A stretch of 64,000 bases of DNA from Paracoccus sigandri (GTDB lineage: Bacteria; Pseudomonadota; Alphaproteobacteria; Rhodobacterales; Rhodobacteraceae), in the NCBI RefSeq assembly GCF_003709565.1, contig NZ_QNRC01000023.1, positions 1 to 64,000 on the forward strand. Reading direction: 5' to 3'. The notes beneath the pieces were generated by a model. It was not told the origin of the DNA. It saw nothing but the letters and a program-made list of their open reading frames with translations, and did not search any database. A program made the position numbers and the translations under genes. Numbering within the stretch: the first letter of the stretch is position 1; the number at the start of each line of letters is the position of its first letter. Shown here in pieces: positions 16,763 to 25,648 of the stretch.

Positions 16763-16894
16763 ATGACCGGATCACGGCAGCGGCACGTCATGTCCGCCCC
16801 CTACCCGCCAGGCCGATTGCCGCCTGTGCCTGCGCGCCTGCGCAGCGCCTGCTTCCGGCCCCGTCCCTTCCCCGCCGAAGGACGCCTTTCATGA
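16763..16894 (+). CDS. Possible 43-residue leader ORF between riboswitch and ABC transporter
   Basis: ATG 16763 has a strong site (AAGGAG, 16752-16757) five bases upstream. The ORF encodes an Arg/Pro-rich peptide (RQRHVMSAPYPPGRLPPVPA) and its TGA overlaps the ATG of the binding-protein gene (ATGA at 16891-16894). This suggests translational coupling: the riboswitch may control initiation here and so feed the transporter genes. The product resembles no known protein and may not be functional itself. Confidence 0.4.
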   Translation: MTGSRQRHVMSAPYPPGRLPPVPARLRSACFRPRPFPAEGRLS

Positions 16895-17898
16895 GCCTAA
16901 GATTCGCCTCTCTGACCCTGGCCGCCGCCCTCTGTGCGGCATCCGCCGCGCAGGCCCAGACCGACTATCCGCTGACCATCGACAATTGCGGCTTTCCGAT
17001 CAGCTTCGACGGCCCGCCCGAAAACGTCGTCGCCATCGGCCAGGCCGCGACCGAGGTGCTCTACGCGCTCGGCGTCCAGGACCGCATGGCCGGGACCTCG
17101 CTGTGGTTCAACGAGGTGCTGCCGGAATTCGCCGATGCCGATGCGACGGTCGAGCGGCTGGCCGACAACGCGCCCAGCTTCGAATCGGTGGTGAACAAGC
17201 GTCCCGGCTTCGTGCCGACGATGTTCGAATGGATGGTCGGCGCGCAGGGCGTCGTCGGGACGCGCGAGCAATTCGCCGACCTGGGGATCCCGACCTACAT
17301 CATGCCCCCCGATTGCGAGGGCAAGGACAACCTGGTCGGCGCCGACGGCACCCGCCTTGCGCCCTTCGACATCGCGACGCTCTACAAGTCGATCGAGGAG
17401 ATGGCCGCGATCATGGACCGCGCGGAACGCGGCGCCGAGATCGTCACTGACCTGAAGGCGCGAGAGGCGGCGGTGGTCGAGCGCGCCGAGGCGCTGGATC
17501 TGCCGGACGCCTCGGCGGTGGTGTGGTTTTCGTCGGCGGATATGGAGCTTGACCCCTATGTCGCCGGGCGCAAGGGCATCCCGGCCTGGATGCTGGAGCG
17601 TCTGGGCCTGCGCAACGTGATCGAATCCGACGAGGAATGGCCCACCGTGGGCTGGGAAAGCATCGCCAAGGCCGATCCCTCGGTCATCGTCCTGGCCCGA
17701 ATGGACCGCCGCCGCTTCCCGGCCGACGATTACGAACGCAAGCTGGAATTCCTGAAAAGCGACCCGGTGACCAGCCACATGAGTGCCGTGAAACAGGACC
17801 GCATCGTCATCCTGGACGCCGAGGCGATGCATGCCTCGATCCGGCTGATCGATGGGCTGGAGACGCTGGCCGAGGGCATGGCGGCGCTGAAGGAATGA
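16891..17898 (+). CDS. Periplasmic binding protein of a cobalamin-regulated ABC transporter (BtuF-like)
   Basis: The 335-residue product has a signal peptide (MSLRFASLTLAAALCAASAAQA) and a FecB/BtuF-type fold (PENVVAIGQAATEVLYALGVQDRM, DPSVIVLARMD). The riboswitch upstream and FecCD-type partners point to cobalamin or a cobalt corrinoid as substrate, although the sequence alone would also allow an iron chelate. ATG 16891 is eight bases after GAAGGA. The stop overlaps the permease start. Confidence 0.78.
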   Translation: MSLRFASLTLAAALCAASAAQAQTDYPLTIDNCGFPISFDGPPENVVAIGQAATEVLYALGVQDRMAGTSLWFNEVLPEFADADATVERLADNAPSFESVVNKRPGFVPTMFEWMVGAQGVVGTREQFADLGIPTYIMPPDCEGKDNLVGADGTRLAPFDIATLYKSIEEMAAIMDRAERGAEIVTDLKAREAAVVERAEALDLPDASAVVWFSSADMELDPYVAGRKGIPAWMLERLGLRNVIESDEEWPTVGWESIAKADPSVIVLARMDRRRFPADDYERKLEFLKSDPVTSHMSAVKQDRIVILDAEAMHASIRLIDGLETLAEGMAALKE

Positions 17899-18953
17899 GC
17901 CTGACGCTGACCGGGATACCCGCGCGGCGCGGCGGGCTGGCGCTGCGCGCGGCGGGGATCGTGCTGATCCTGGTCGCCGCGCCGCTGGCCGGGATCTGCA
18001 TCGGCGAGACGCGGATCCCGGTCGGCACCGTGGCGCAGGTGCTGGCCAACCGGCTGTGGGACGCGGGCTATCCGGTCGATCCCATCGACGAGGGCATCAT
18101 CTGGGCCTATCGCCTGACCCGCGCGCTGGTCGCCGGTGCCTGCGGGGCGGGGCTGGCGATCTGCGGGGTGATCCTGCAATCGCTGCTGCGCAACGCGCTG
18201 GCCGATCCCTATCTGCTGGGGATCTCGGCCGGGGCCTCGACCGGGGCGGTGCTGGTCGCGGTCGCGGGCCTGGGCGCGGCCTTCCTGCCGATGTCGGCGG
18301 GCGCGCTGATCGGGGCGCTGCTGGCCTTCGCGCTGGTGACGATGCTTGCCCGGCTGGCCGGAGGCGGCGCAGGCGCGCGCGGCGCGGGCCAGATCGTGCT
18401 GGCGGGCATCGCCGGTTCGCAGCTGTTCAACGCCCTGACCTCGTTCATCATCGCGCGTTCGGCCAATGCCGAACAGGCGCGTGGCATCATGTTCTGGCTG
18501 CTTGGCAACCTGTCGGGCGTGCGCTGGGACGATGTGCGGCTGGCCCTGCCCGCCGCGCTGCTGGCCGTGGCGGTCGGGCTGTGGCATGTGCGGGCGCTGG
18601 ACGCCTTCACCTTCGGGGCGGAATCGGCGGCCTCGCTGGGGGTGCCGGTGCGCCGGGTGCAGGCGGTGCTGATCCTGGCCGCAGCGATGGCGACGGCGGT
18701 GATGGTCTCGATCGTGGGCTCGATCGGCTTCGTCGGGCTGGTCGTGCCCCATGCCGCGCGGTTCCTGGTCGGCGTGCGCCATGCGCGGCTGGTACCCGCC
18801 GCGGCGCTGATCGGGATGGTCTTCCTGATCGCGGCCGACATCCTGTCGCGCGTCATGGTGCCCGGCCAGGTCCTGCCCATCGGCGTGGTGACCGCGCTGG
18901 TCGGCGCCCCGGTCTTCGCGCTGATCCTGATCCGGCGCCGGTCCGCGCCATGA
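17895..18953 (+). CDS. FecCD/BtuC-type ABC transporter permease
   Basis: The 352-residue product has about nine to ten membrane helices and FecCD family signatures: RLTRALVAGACGAGLAICGVILQ, NALADPYLLGISAGAS, SIGFVGLVVPHAARFLVG and PGQVLPIGVVTALVGAPVF. It forms the membrane channel for the riboswitch-controlled importer. ATG 17895 overlaps the preceding stop and its own stop overlaps the ATPase start, so all three are translationally coupled. Confidence 0.88.
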   Translation: MSLTLTGIPARRGGLALRAAGIVLILVAAPLAGICIGETRIPVGTVAQVLANRLWDAGYPVDPIDEGIIWAYRLTRALVAGACGAGLAICGVILQSLLRNALADPYLLGISAGASTGAVLVAVAGLGAAFLPMSAGALIGALLAFALVTMLARLAGGGAGARGAGQIVLAGIAGSQLFNALTSFIIARSANAEQARGIMFWLLGNLSGVRWDDVRLALPAALLAVAVGLWHVRALDAFTFGAESAASLGVPVRRVQAVLILAAAMATAVMVSIVGSIGFVGLVVPHAARFLVGVRHARLVPAAALIGMVFLIAADILSRVMVPGQVLPIGVVTALVGAPVFALILIRRRSAP

Positions 18954-19714
18954 TGCTCCGCGCCACCGATCTGGGCTGGCACACGCGCGGCCGCGCCATC
19001 GTAAAGGGCGTCACCCTGCAGGTCGCCAGGGGCGAGGTGCTGGGGCTGATCGGTCCCAACGGCTCGGGCAAGTCGACGCTGCTGCGGCTGCTGTCGGGGC
19101 TGCTGAAACCCTCCTCCGGCCGGGTCGAGCTGGCCGGACACCCGCTGTCCCGGCTGAGCCGGCGCGACATCGCCCGCATCCTCGCCTTCGTCGCCCAGCA
19201 GGCCGACACCTCGGACCGCATCACCGTGCGCGACGCGGTAGAGCTGGGCCGCACCCCCTGGCTGGACGCCCTGCGCCCCTGGTCCGCCGAGGATGACCAC
19301 CACGTCGCCACCGCCCTGGCCACGGTCGAGATGCAGGGCTTCGAGACCCGCGACTGGATCACCCTGTCGGGCGGCGAACGCCAGCGCGTCCATATCGCCC
19401 GCGCCCTGGCGCAATGCCCCCAGGTGCTGCTGCTGGACGAGCCGACCAACCACCTGGACATCCACCACCAGCTGGCGATCCTGCGGCTGATCGCCCGGCT
19501 GGGGCTGACCACGGTGGTGGCGCTGCACGATCTCAACCAGGCGATGGGCTGCGACCGGCTGGCGGTGATGCAGGGCGGCCGGCTGATCGCGCTGGGAACC
19601 CCCGCCGCCATCCTGACCCCGGACCTTCTGCATCGCGTCTTCGCGGTGCGCGCCACCGAACTGACCGACCCCGAGGACGGCTCGCGGGTGCTTCGCTTCC
19701 ATCACGTGACCTGA
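18950..19714 (+). CDS. ABC transporter ATP-binding protein of FecE/BtuD type
   Basis: The 254-residue product shows Walker A LIGPNGSGKST, Q-loop FVAQQADTSD, signature TLSGGERQRVHIARAL, Walker B LLLDEPTNHLD and switch His in ALHDLNQAM. FecE-type features such as VRDAVELGRTPW are present. It energises uptake with the two preceding genes. A pseudoazurin gene follows after only 14 bases, implying co-transcription. Confidence 0.88.
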   Translation: MMLRATDLGWHTRGRAIVKGVTLQVARGEVLGLIGPNGSGKSTLLRLLSGLLKPSSGRVELAGHPLSRLSRRDIARILAFVAQQADTSDRITVRDAVELGRTPWLDALRPWSAEDDHHVATALATVEMQGFETRDWITLSGGERQRVHIARALAQCPQVLLLDEPTNHLDIHHQLAILRLIARLGLTTVVALHDLNQAMGCDRLAVMQGGRLIALGTPAAILTPDLLHRVFAVRATELTDPEDGSRVLRFHHVT

Positions 19715-19728
19715 CGAAAGGAGATGCC

Positions 19729-20163
19729 ATGCGCGCCCTGATCCTGGCCCTCGGCCTTCTCGCCAGCCCGGCCGCCGCCGCCGAGCTTTACGAAGTCAAG
19801 ATGCTGAATCGCAACGAAACCGGCGGCATGGTGTTCGAGCCGGACTATCTGCGGCTGCAGCCTGGCGACCGGGTGAAATTCCTGGCCACCCACGCCACCC
19901 ACAACGCCGCGTCGATGGCCGAGATGCTGCCCGCGGGGGCCGACAGCTTCAAGGGCCAGATCAACGAGGAAATCGAGATCACCTTTACCGAGGCCGGCTT
20001 CTACGGCATCAAGTGCATCCCGCATTACGCCATGGGCATGGTGATGCTGGTGCAGGTCGGCGACGCCCCCGCCGCGGACGCGACGATCCCCGAGGATCTG
20101 CCCGAACAGGCCGCCGCCCGCTTCCGCGCCATCATCCAGCGCGCCGCCCCCGACAATGGCTGA
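19729..20163 (+). CDS. Pseudoazurin (type 1 blue copper electron carrier)
   Basis: The 144-residue product has a signal peptide (to AAAAEL, about residue 19) and the four type 1 copper ligands: His58 (ATHNAAS), Cys96 and His99 (KCIPHYAM) and Met104. EPDYLRLQPGDRVKF is the usual pseudoazurin N-terminal segment. It would carry electrons in the periplasm to cytochrome oxidase, nitrite reductase or similar acceptors. The gene has AAAGGAG seven bases before ATG 19729 and no visible promoter of its own after the riboswitch-controlled ABC genes, which is an unusual pairing. Confidence 0.9.
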   Translation: MRALILALGLLASPAAAAELYEVKMLNRNETGGMVFEPDYLRLQPGDRVKFLATHATHNAASMAEMLPAGADSFKGQINEEIEITFTEAGFYGIKCIPHYAMGMVMLVQVGDAPAADATIPEDLPEQAAARFRAIIQRAAPDNG

Positions 20164-20395
20164 CCGCGCGTTTCTTCGTTGCCCAAATACCCCTCCGAAC
20201 GCTTGAGGGCCGGAACTCTCGGATCGGCCCCAAAGCTTCAAGTAAGTCCTAATATTTAAATAACAAATATTTGTAATAATTTAAAATTTACAAGGAAATC
20301 CCTGTCAGCCGCCATGCAGCGCCCTGTTTACTGTCGCCCGCATCCCTGCACAGCCGCAATTGACGAACATTCCATGAACATATATTCCTGCATCC
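20164..20395. other. AT-rich intergenic region after pseudoazurin
   Basis: A 60-base AT-rich block (about 20241-20297) with repeated AATATTT/AAATATT elements lies between pseudoazurin and the radical-SAM gene and probably holds the promoter of the latter. No gene was seen. A LexA or other damage-responsive operator was looked for and not recognised. Confidence 0.4.
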
Positions 20396-21628
20396 ATGGC
20401 AAGGATGAGCCTCCAGGACAAGCTCGCGATCCTCTCGGATGCGGCGAAATACGATGCGTCCTGCGCCTCGAGCGGGGGCGAGAGGCGCGATTCCCGCAAG
20501 GGCGGCCTCGGCTCCTCGGGCGGCAGCGGCATCTGCCATGCCTATACGCCCGACGGGCGCTGCATCAGCCTGCTGAAGATCCTGATGACCAATTTCTGCA
20601 TCTTCGACTGCGCCTATTGCATCAACCGGGTCAGCTCGAATGTCGAACGCGCGCGGTTTTCCGTCGAGGAGGTCGTGACGCTGGTGCTGGAATTCTACCG
20701 GCGCAACTATATCGAGGGGCTGTTCCTGTCCTCCGGCATCATCCGCTCGCCGGACCAGACCATGGGCGACATGGTCCGCATCGCCCGCTGCCTGCGCGAG
20801 GAACACGGGTTCAAGGGCTATATCCATCTCAAGACCATCCCCGATGCCAGTCCTGACCTGATCCGTGCGGCCGGGCGCCATGCCGACCGGCTGTCGATCA
20901 ATGTCGAGCTGCCGCGGGATGCGAGCGTGCGGAAGCTTGCCCCCGAGAAGCGCCCGGAAACCATCCGCTCGGCCATGGCCCAGGTGCGGCTGGAGGGCGA
21001 GGCCGCGCGGGACCGGACCCATACCGGCCGCCCTGCCCCGGCTTTCGCGCCGGCGGGGCAAAGCACGCAGATGATCATCGGCGCGGATGGCGCCGACGAC
21101 GTGACGATCCTGCAAAGCGCGACCCGGCTCTACAGCGGCTACAAGCTGCGCCGGGTCTATTACTCGGCCTTCTCGCCCATTCCCGATGCCTCCTCGGTGC
21201 TGCCGCTGATCCAGCCGCCCCTGCTGCGCGAACACCGGCTCTACCAGGCGGACTGGCTGCTGCGTTTCTACGGCTTCAGCGCCGACGAGATCGCGGCCGG
21301 CGCGACGGCGGGGCATCTCGACCTGGAGATCGACCCGAAGCTGGCCTGGGCCCTGCGGCATCGCGGGCTGTTCCCGCTGGACGTCAACCGCGCCCCGCGC
21401 GAGATGCTGCTGCGGGTGCCCGGCTTCGGCACCCGGACCGTGGACCGGATCATCGCGGCCCGGCGCCTCCGCAGCCTGCGCTATGACGACTTGGCACGGA
21501 CGGGCGCGATGATGAAGAAGGCGCGGCCCTTCATCAGCCTGCCCGGCTGGTCGCCCGGCGGGCTGACCGACAGCGCCGGTCTGCGCGCCCGCTTCGCCGC
21601 GCCGCCCGAACAGCTGCGGCTGCTGTGA
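20396..21628 (+). CDS. Radical SAM protein of the UdgX-linked putative DNA modification/repair family
   Basis: The product is 410 residues from ATG 20396 or 407 from ATG 20405, the latter closer to the usual family start (SLQDKLAILSDAAKYDASC). A radical-SAM CxxxCxxC motif is present (Cys68, Cys72, Cys75 in CIFDCAYC), together with an upstream cysteine-rich region and a C-terminal helix-hairpin-helix (APREMLLRVPGFGTRTVDRI, about 353-372) that suggests nucleic-acid binding. Such proteins occur next to UdgX uracil-DNA glycosylases. The reaction is unknown. The stop overlaps the next start. Confidence 0.85.
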   Translation: MARMSLQDKLAILSDAAKYDASCASSGGERRDSRKGGLGSSGGSGICHAYTPDGRCISLLKILMTNFCIFDCAYCINRVSSNVERARFSVEEVVTLVLEFYRRNYIEGLFLSSGIIRSPDQTMGDMVRIARCLREEHGFKGYIHLKTIPDASPDLIRAAGRHADRLSINVELPRDASVRKLAPEKRPETIRSAMAQVRLEGEAARDRTHTGRPAPAFAPAGQSTQMIIGADGADDVTILQSATRLYSGYKLRRVYYSAFSPIPDASSVLPLIQPPLLREHRLYQADWLLRFYGFSADEIAAGATAGHLDLEIDPKLAWALRHRGLFPLDVNRAPREMLLRVPGFGTRTVDRIIAARRLRSLRYDDLARTGAMMKKARPFISLPGWSPGGLTDSAGLRARFAAPPEQLRLL

Positions 21629-23049
21629 GCTTTGCCGTCGCCCTGCCCCGGCGCGGCATCTTCGATGCCTGGCGCGCGGCGGCGCGGGTCGCGATCAGCC
21701 ATCGCATTCCGCCCGAGAAGATCGACTGGACCGGCGCCGGGGGGCTTTTCGAAGCCAGCCCCCTGCCCCAGGCGCCCGGTCCGCACCAGGCTCGCGTGCC
21801 CCAGGGCTTCGTCGGGCTGGCCGGGTCGGTGATCTGGCATTCCGCGCCGGAACGGCTGGCGCTGCTCTATCAGGCGCTGTGGCGGATCGACCGGGACGAG
21901 GGCGACCCGCTCTCGCATCTCGACCCGCTGGGGCGCAGGCTGAACCTGATGGCGAAGGCGGTCGGGCGCGACATCCACAAGATGCACGCCTTCCTGCGCT
22001 TTCGCGAGCTGCCCTCGGAGGGCCGCCGCCGCTTCGCGGCCTGGTTCGAGCCGGAACACGACACGCTGGAACCCGGCAGCCGCTTCTTTGCCAGACGCTT
22101 TGCGGACATGGACTGGCTGATCGCGACGCCGCGGCTGACGGCGCGGTTCGAAAACGGCAGGCTGACATTCCATCCCGGCGGCACGCGGCCCGACCTGCCC
22201 GAGGACGCCTCCGAGGCGCTCTGGGCGACCTATTTCGCCAATATCTTCAACCCCGCGCGGATCAAGCTGGACGCGATGCGCTCGGAAATGCCCAGGAAAT
22301 ACTGGAAGAACCTGCCCGAGACCCGGCTGATCCCCGAGATGCTGAAAGACGCCGAATCCCGCGTCGAACGGATGCGGCAGGCGGGCGCCAGCGCGCCGCG
22401 GCCGGGCGCGGCGGCGATCTCGACCCGCTACCGTGCGGCCATGCCGCAGGCCGAGGCCCTGCCCGCGACCCTGGACGAGGCGCGGGCGGCGGCGCTGCAA
22501 TGCCGCCGCTGCCGGTTGTGCGAGACGGCGACGCAGACCGTCTGGGGCGAGGGCTTATCCGGCGCCGCGCTGATGATCGTGGGCGAGCAGCCGGGCGACC
22601 GCGAGGACCTGGAGGGCCGCCCCTTCGTCGGCCCCGCCGGCCGGCTTCTGCGGCAGGCCATGGCCGCGGCCGGCATCGACCCGGCGCAGGTCTGGCTGAC
22701 CAATGCCGTCAAGCATTTCAAGTTCGCCCCGCGCGGCAAGCGGCGCCTGCACCAGAACCCGCACAGGCAGGAAATCCTGCATTGCCGCTGGTGGCTGGGG
22801 CTGGAGCTTGCCTTCATCCGCCCGCGCGTGGTTCTGGCGCTGGGGGCCTCGGCGGCCTTTGCGCTGACCGGCGACGACGCGCCCCTCGGGCCCCGGCGCG
22901 GCCGGCTGGAAACCGGGCTTCATGGCGGGCCGGTGCTGATCTCGTGGCATCCCTCGCATATCCTGCGCCTGCGCGAGAATGCGGCGCAAGCCAGGGCGCG
23001 GGAGGAGATGGCCGGCGACATTGCCGCGGCCTGGCGGAAGGCGGGATGA
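21625..23049 (+). CDS. DUF4130 domain fused to UdgX-type uracil-DNA glycosylase
   Basis: The 474-residue product has an N-terminal DUF4130-type region (about 1-250) found with the radical-SAM partner and a C-terminal iron-sulphur uracil-DNA glycosylase domain (about 275-474). Cys293, Cys296, Cys299 and Cys387 fit the 4Fe-4S cluster. GEQPGDRED (320-328) is the glycosylase motif. KRRLHQNP (372-379) contains His376, the residue that in UdgX links covalently to the abasic site. The GTG start at 21625 overlaps the previous stop (GTGA). Together the pair looks like a DNA repair unit. Confidence 0.87.
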   Translation: MSFAVALPRRGIFDAWRAAARVAISHRIPPEKIDWTGAGGLFEASPLPQAPGPHQARVPQGFVGLAGSVIWHSAPERLALLYQALWRIDRDEGDPLSHLDPLGRRLNLMAKAVGRDIHKMHAFLRFRELPSEGRRRFAAWFEPEHDTLEPGSRFFARRFADMDWLIATPRLTARFENGRLTFHPGGTRPDLPEDASEALWATYFANIFNPARIKLDAMRSEMPRKYWKNLPETRLIPEMLKDAESRVERMRQAGASAPRPGAAAISTRYRAAMPQAEALPATLDEARAAALQCRRCRLCETATQTVWGEGLSGAALMIVGEQPGDREDLEGRPFVGPAGRLLRQAMAAAGIDPAQVWLTNAVKHFKFAPRGKRRLHQNPHRQEILHCRWWLGLELAFIRPRVVLALGASAAFALTGDDAPLGPRRGRLETGLHGGPVLISWHPSHILRLRENAAQARAREEMAGDIAAAWRKAG

Positions 23050-23164
23050 ACGGCCGCTGCCGCATCGGGTGGAACCGCTTCGACGCTGGTTCGTTTCCGA
23101 TCCCGAAAGGCCAGGGATCGCGCCATGACCTTTCGGAGCCGCGATCCGCATGAGGGAGAAAGCC

Positions 23165-24394
23165 ATGGCCGATCACGATGCCGACACCCGCAAGGACGAC
23201 CTGCGCACCGGCACCCCGTTCTGGGTGAAGACGCCGCATTCCACCGTGAAGGCCGCGCGCCGGATGAGTCGCGACCGTTTCGACGCGATCGTCGTCGGCG
23301 CGGGAATTTCCGGCGCGCTGGTGGCCGAGGCGCTGACGCGGGCGGGAAAATCGGTGCTGATCCTCGACCGCCGCCCGCCGGTGCGCGGCTCCACCCCCGC
23401 CTCGACCGCGATGATCCAGCATGAGATCGACGTGCCGCTGAGCCGGCTGCGCAGGAAGATCGGACCGGATCATGCCGACCGCGCCTGGCTGCGCTCGGCC
23501 CGCGCGGTCGGGGATCTGGTGGCGCTGTCGAAGAAGCTGGGGCTGGACTGCCACATGCGCCCCAAGCCCGCGCTCTACCTGGCCGGAAACCAGATGGGCG
23601 CGCGGGCATTGGCAAGCGAAGCCCGGATGCGCGCAAAGATCGGCATCGAGGCCGAATATCTGAAGCGCCCCGAACTGCTGGACCGTTTCGGCATGGACCG
23701 CCCGGCCGCGATCCTGTCGCAGGCCTCGGCCTCGGCCAATCCCGCGCAGCTGACGGCGGGGCTTCTGCGGGCGGCACTGGCGCGCAAGGCGCGGATCGTC
23801 TCGCCCGTCGAGATCACCGACATGGCCGAGCTGCCCGGCGGTGTCGCGCTGGCGACGCTGAGGGGCGAGGTGCTGGTCGCGGACCATGCGGTCTTTTGCA
23901 CGGGCTATGAATACCTGCCGCAGATGAAGACGAAATCGCATCATGTCACCTCGACCTGGGCGCTGGCCTCGCGGCCGCTGACCGGCCTGCCGGGGTGGAT
24001 GCGGGACAGCATCGTCTGGGAGGCGGCCGATCCCTATCTCTATTTCCGCACCGACGAAACCGGCCGGATCATCGCGGGCGGCGAGGACGAGGAAGCTTCC
24101 GAGACCAATGCCGATCCCGCGAAGCTGGCGGCCAAGGCGAAGGTGATCGCCCGGAAGCTGCGCGACCTGACCGGCCTGTCGATCGGCCGGCCCGCCTATG
24201 CCTGGTCGGCGCCCTTCAGCGTGACCGATGACGGCCTGCCGATCATCGACCGCGTGCCGGGATACGAGCGCTGCTTCGCGGTCATGGGCTTCGGCGGCAA
24301 CGGCATCACCTTCTCGATGATCGCGGCGCAGATCGTGGCGGCGGAGATTGCCGGCAAGTCCGACCCGGATGCCGACATCTTCCGCTATCGCTGA
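23165..24394 (+). CDS. FAD-dependent oxidoreductase (DAO-like family)
   Basis: The 409-residue product has a dinucleotide-binding motif AIVVGAGISGALVAEALTRAG near residue 40, an FAD-contact segment STPASTAMIQHEID, and a C-terminal FAD/substrate region (FAVMGFGGNGITFSMIAAQIV). This fits glycine/D-amino-acid oxidase-like enzymes; the substrate is not evident. ATG 23165 was chosen because AGGGAGA lies six bases upstream, rather than ATG 23150. No partner gene is adjacent. Confidence 0.75.
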   Translation: MADHDADTRKDDLRTGTPFWVKTPHSTVKAARRMSRDRFDAIVVGAGISGALVAEALTRAGKSVLILDRRPPVRGSTPASTAMIQHEIDVPLSRLRRKIGPDHADRAWLRSARAVGDLVALSKKLGLDCHMRPKPALYLAGNQMGARALASEARMRAKIGIEAEYLKRPELLDRFGMDRPAAILSQASASANPAQLTAGLLRAALARKARIVSPVEITDMAELPGGVALATLRGEVLVADHAVFCTGYEYLPQMKTKSHHVTSTWALASRPLTGLPGWMRDSIVWEAADPYLYFRTDETGRIIAGGEDEEASETNADPAKLAAKAKVIARKLRDLTGLSIGRPAYAWSAPFSVTDDGLPIIDRVPGYERCFAVMGFGGNGITFSMIAAQIVAAEIAGKSDPDADIFRYR

Positions 24395-24454
24395 CCGCGA
24401 AAGCCTGCCGTCAGCCGCGCCCAGGCCCCGACCACGCCGCGTCTTGCCGCAGCT

Positions 24455-25576
24455 TCACGATCTCATCCCACCCCCGAAACGGATGCCGAGGGGGGGAAGA
24501 TAATCCTTCGCGAATGGCGACCAGCGCCCTGGCAGGTCGTCGCCCTCGGGGGTGAGCGTCTCCAGGACGCCCAGCAGCTGCACCAGGGTCGCCCGGATGA
24601 TCGCATGGCCCAGGCAGGCGTGCTGGCCCATGCCGAACATCAGCGGGCGGGCACCCTGGCGGTCGGGATCGAACCTTTCGGGCGCAGGGAAGGTCCGCGG
24701 GTCGTGATTGCCCGCCGCCCAGACCATCGACAGGACGGTCCCGGCCTCCATCACCAGGTCGCCCAGGGCGATCCTGCCCGTCGCCAGCCGCATGGTCATC
24801 GGGGTGGAACTGGCCAGGCGCAGGCATTCATTGGCGCATTGCGCCGTCGGCGTCACCTGGCCCCGATGCGCGAAGGCGACCCTCAGCGCCGCGTCCAGGC
24901 CCAGGGCGGCCGACTCGATCGCGTCGAAGGCCATGCCCGCGATCAGGTCGGCGGCCAGCCCGTCGCCCAGCCGGTCCCGCAGGTTCTGCGAGAAGGGCGT
25001 CCCGCCCTGCAGCGCCGCCAGCGACAGGTCCCGCACCCTGCCGGCCGCCGCTTCGGCCAGATGGGCCTTTGCCGGATCGGGCGAGAGCGACAGGACATGG
25101 GCCAGGTCGCGCACCGCATCCTCCATTTGCAGGGCGGCGGTCGGGTCGAGCCCGATGATCTCGCCCCAGACCCGGCGAACGACCGGCGCGACCAGGCCCG
25201 CCCTCAGCTCGATCCTGGCCGGGCCGGGCGGCAGCGCCTGCCGCACCGCCTCGCGGGTGATCCCGGCCAGCGGCACGGTGTTGAAGGCGGCGATCAGTGC
25301 TGCCCGCTCGGTCCGGTGGACATCGCCGGATTTGGTGAAGATCGCCCGGTTCAGCAGCGACAGCAGCGTGGGCGTATCCGCCATCGTGGCGGGATCGGGC
25401 GCCATGCCGTCGGCCAGCGGATTGCGGGCGAGGCTGACCAGTTCGGGGTGGCCCAGGATGGCATAGCCGCCCCAGGGGGCGATCTGGACAGGCTCGCCGG
25501 CGGCGAAATCGTCGCGGAAGGCCTCGGCGGCAGAGGCCCAGCCATCGGGGCGGTCGAAAGTCTGGAAGGTTTTCAT
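24455..25576 (-). CDS. Atypical cytochrome P450
   Basis: The 373-residue product has the P450 landmarks: the C-helix HRTER motif, ExxR (Glu250-Arg253, ECLR), a PERFDPDR segment and the haem loop FGMGQHACLG with Cys321. It is slightly short for the family. The I-helix normally reads AG-x-E/D-T; here it is AGMAFDA (213-219), lacking both the acid and the threonine of the oxygen-activating pair. Peroxide use, an unusual substrate-assisted reaction or loss of monooxygenase activity are all possible. No redox partner is adjacent. An 8-codon ORF with a good ribosome site lies 73 bases upstream. Confidence 0.85.
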   Translation of the reverse strand: MKTFQTFDRPDGWASAAEAFRDDFAAGEPVQIAPWGGYAILGHPELVSLARNPLADGMAPDPATMADTPTLLSLLNRAIFTKSGDVHRTERAALIAAFNTVPLAGITREAVRQALPPGPARIELRAGLVAPVVRRVWGEIIGLDPTAALQMEDAVRDLAHVLSLSPDPAKAHLAEAAAGRVRDLSLAALQGGTPFSQNLRDRLGDGLAADLIAGMAFDAIESAALGLDAALRVAFAHRGQVTPTAQCANECLRLASSTPMTMRLATGRIALGDLVMEAGTVLSMVWAAGNHDPRTFPAPERFDPDRQGARPLMFGMGQHACLGHAIIRATLVQLLGVLETLTPEGDDLPGRWSPFAKDYLPPLGIRFGGGMRS

Positions 25577-25648
25577 GATGTCAGTCCAGCAAGTGCAAGA
25601 GGACACCCCGCCGGCAGGCAGGGTGGTGAAACCGAAGAACCGGGTCCT

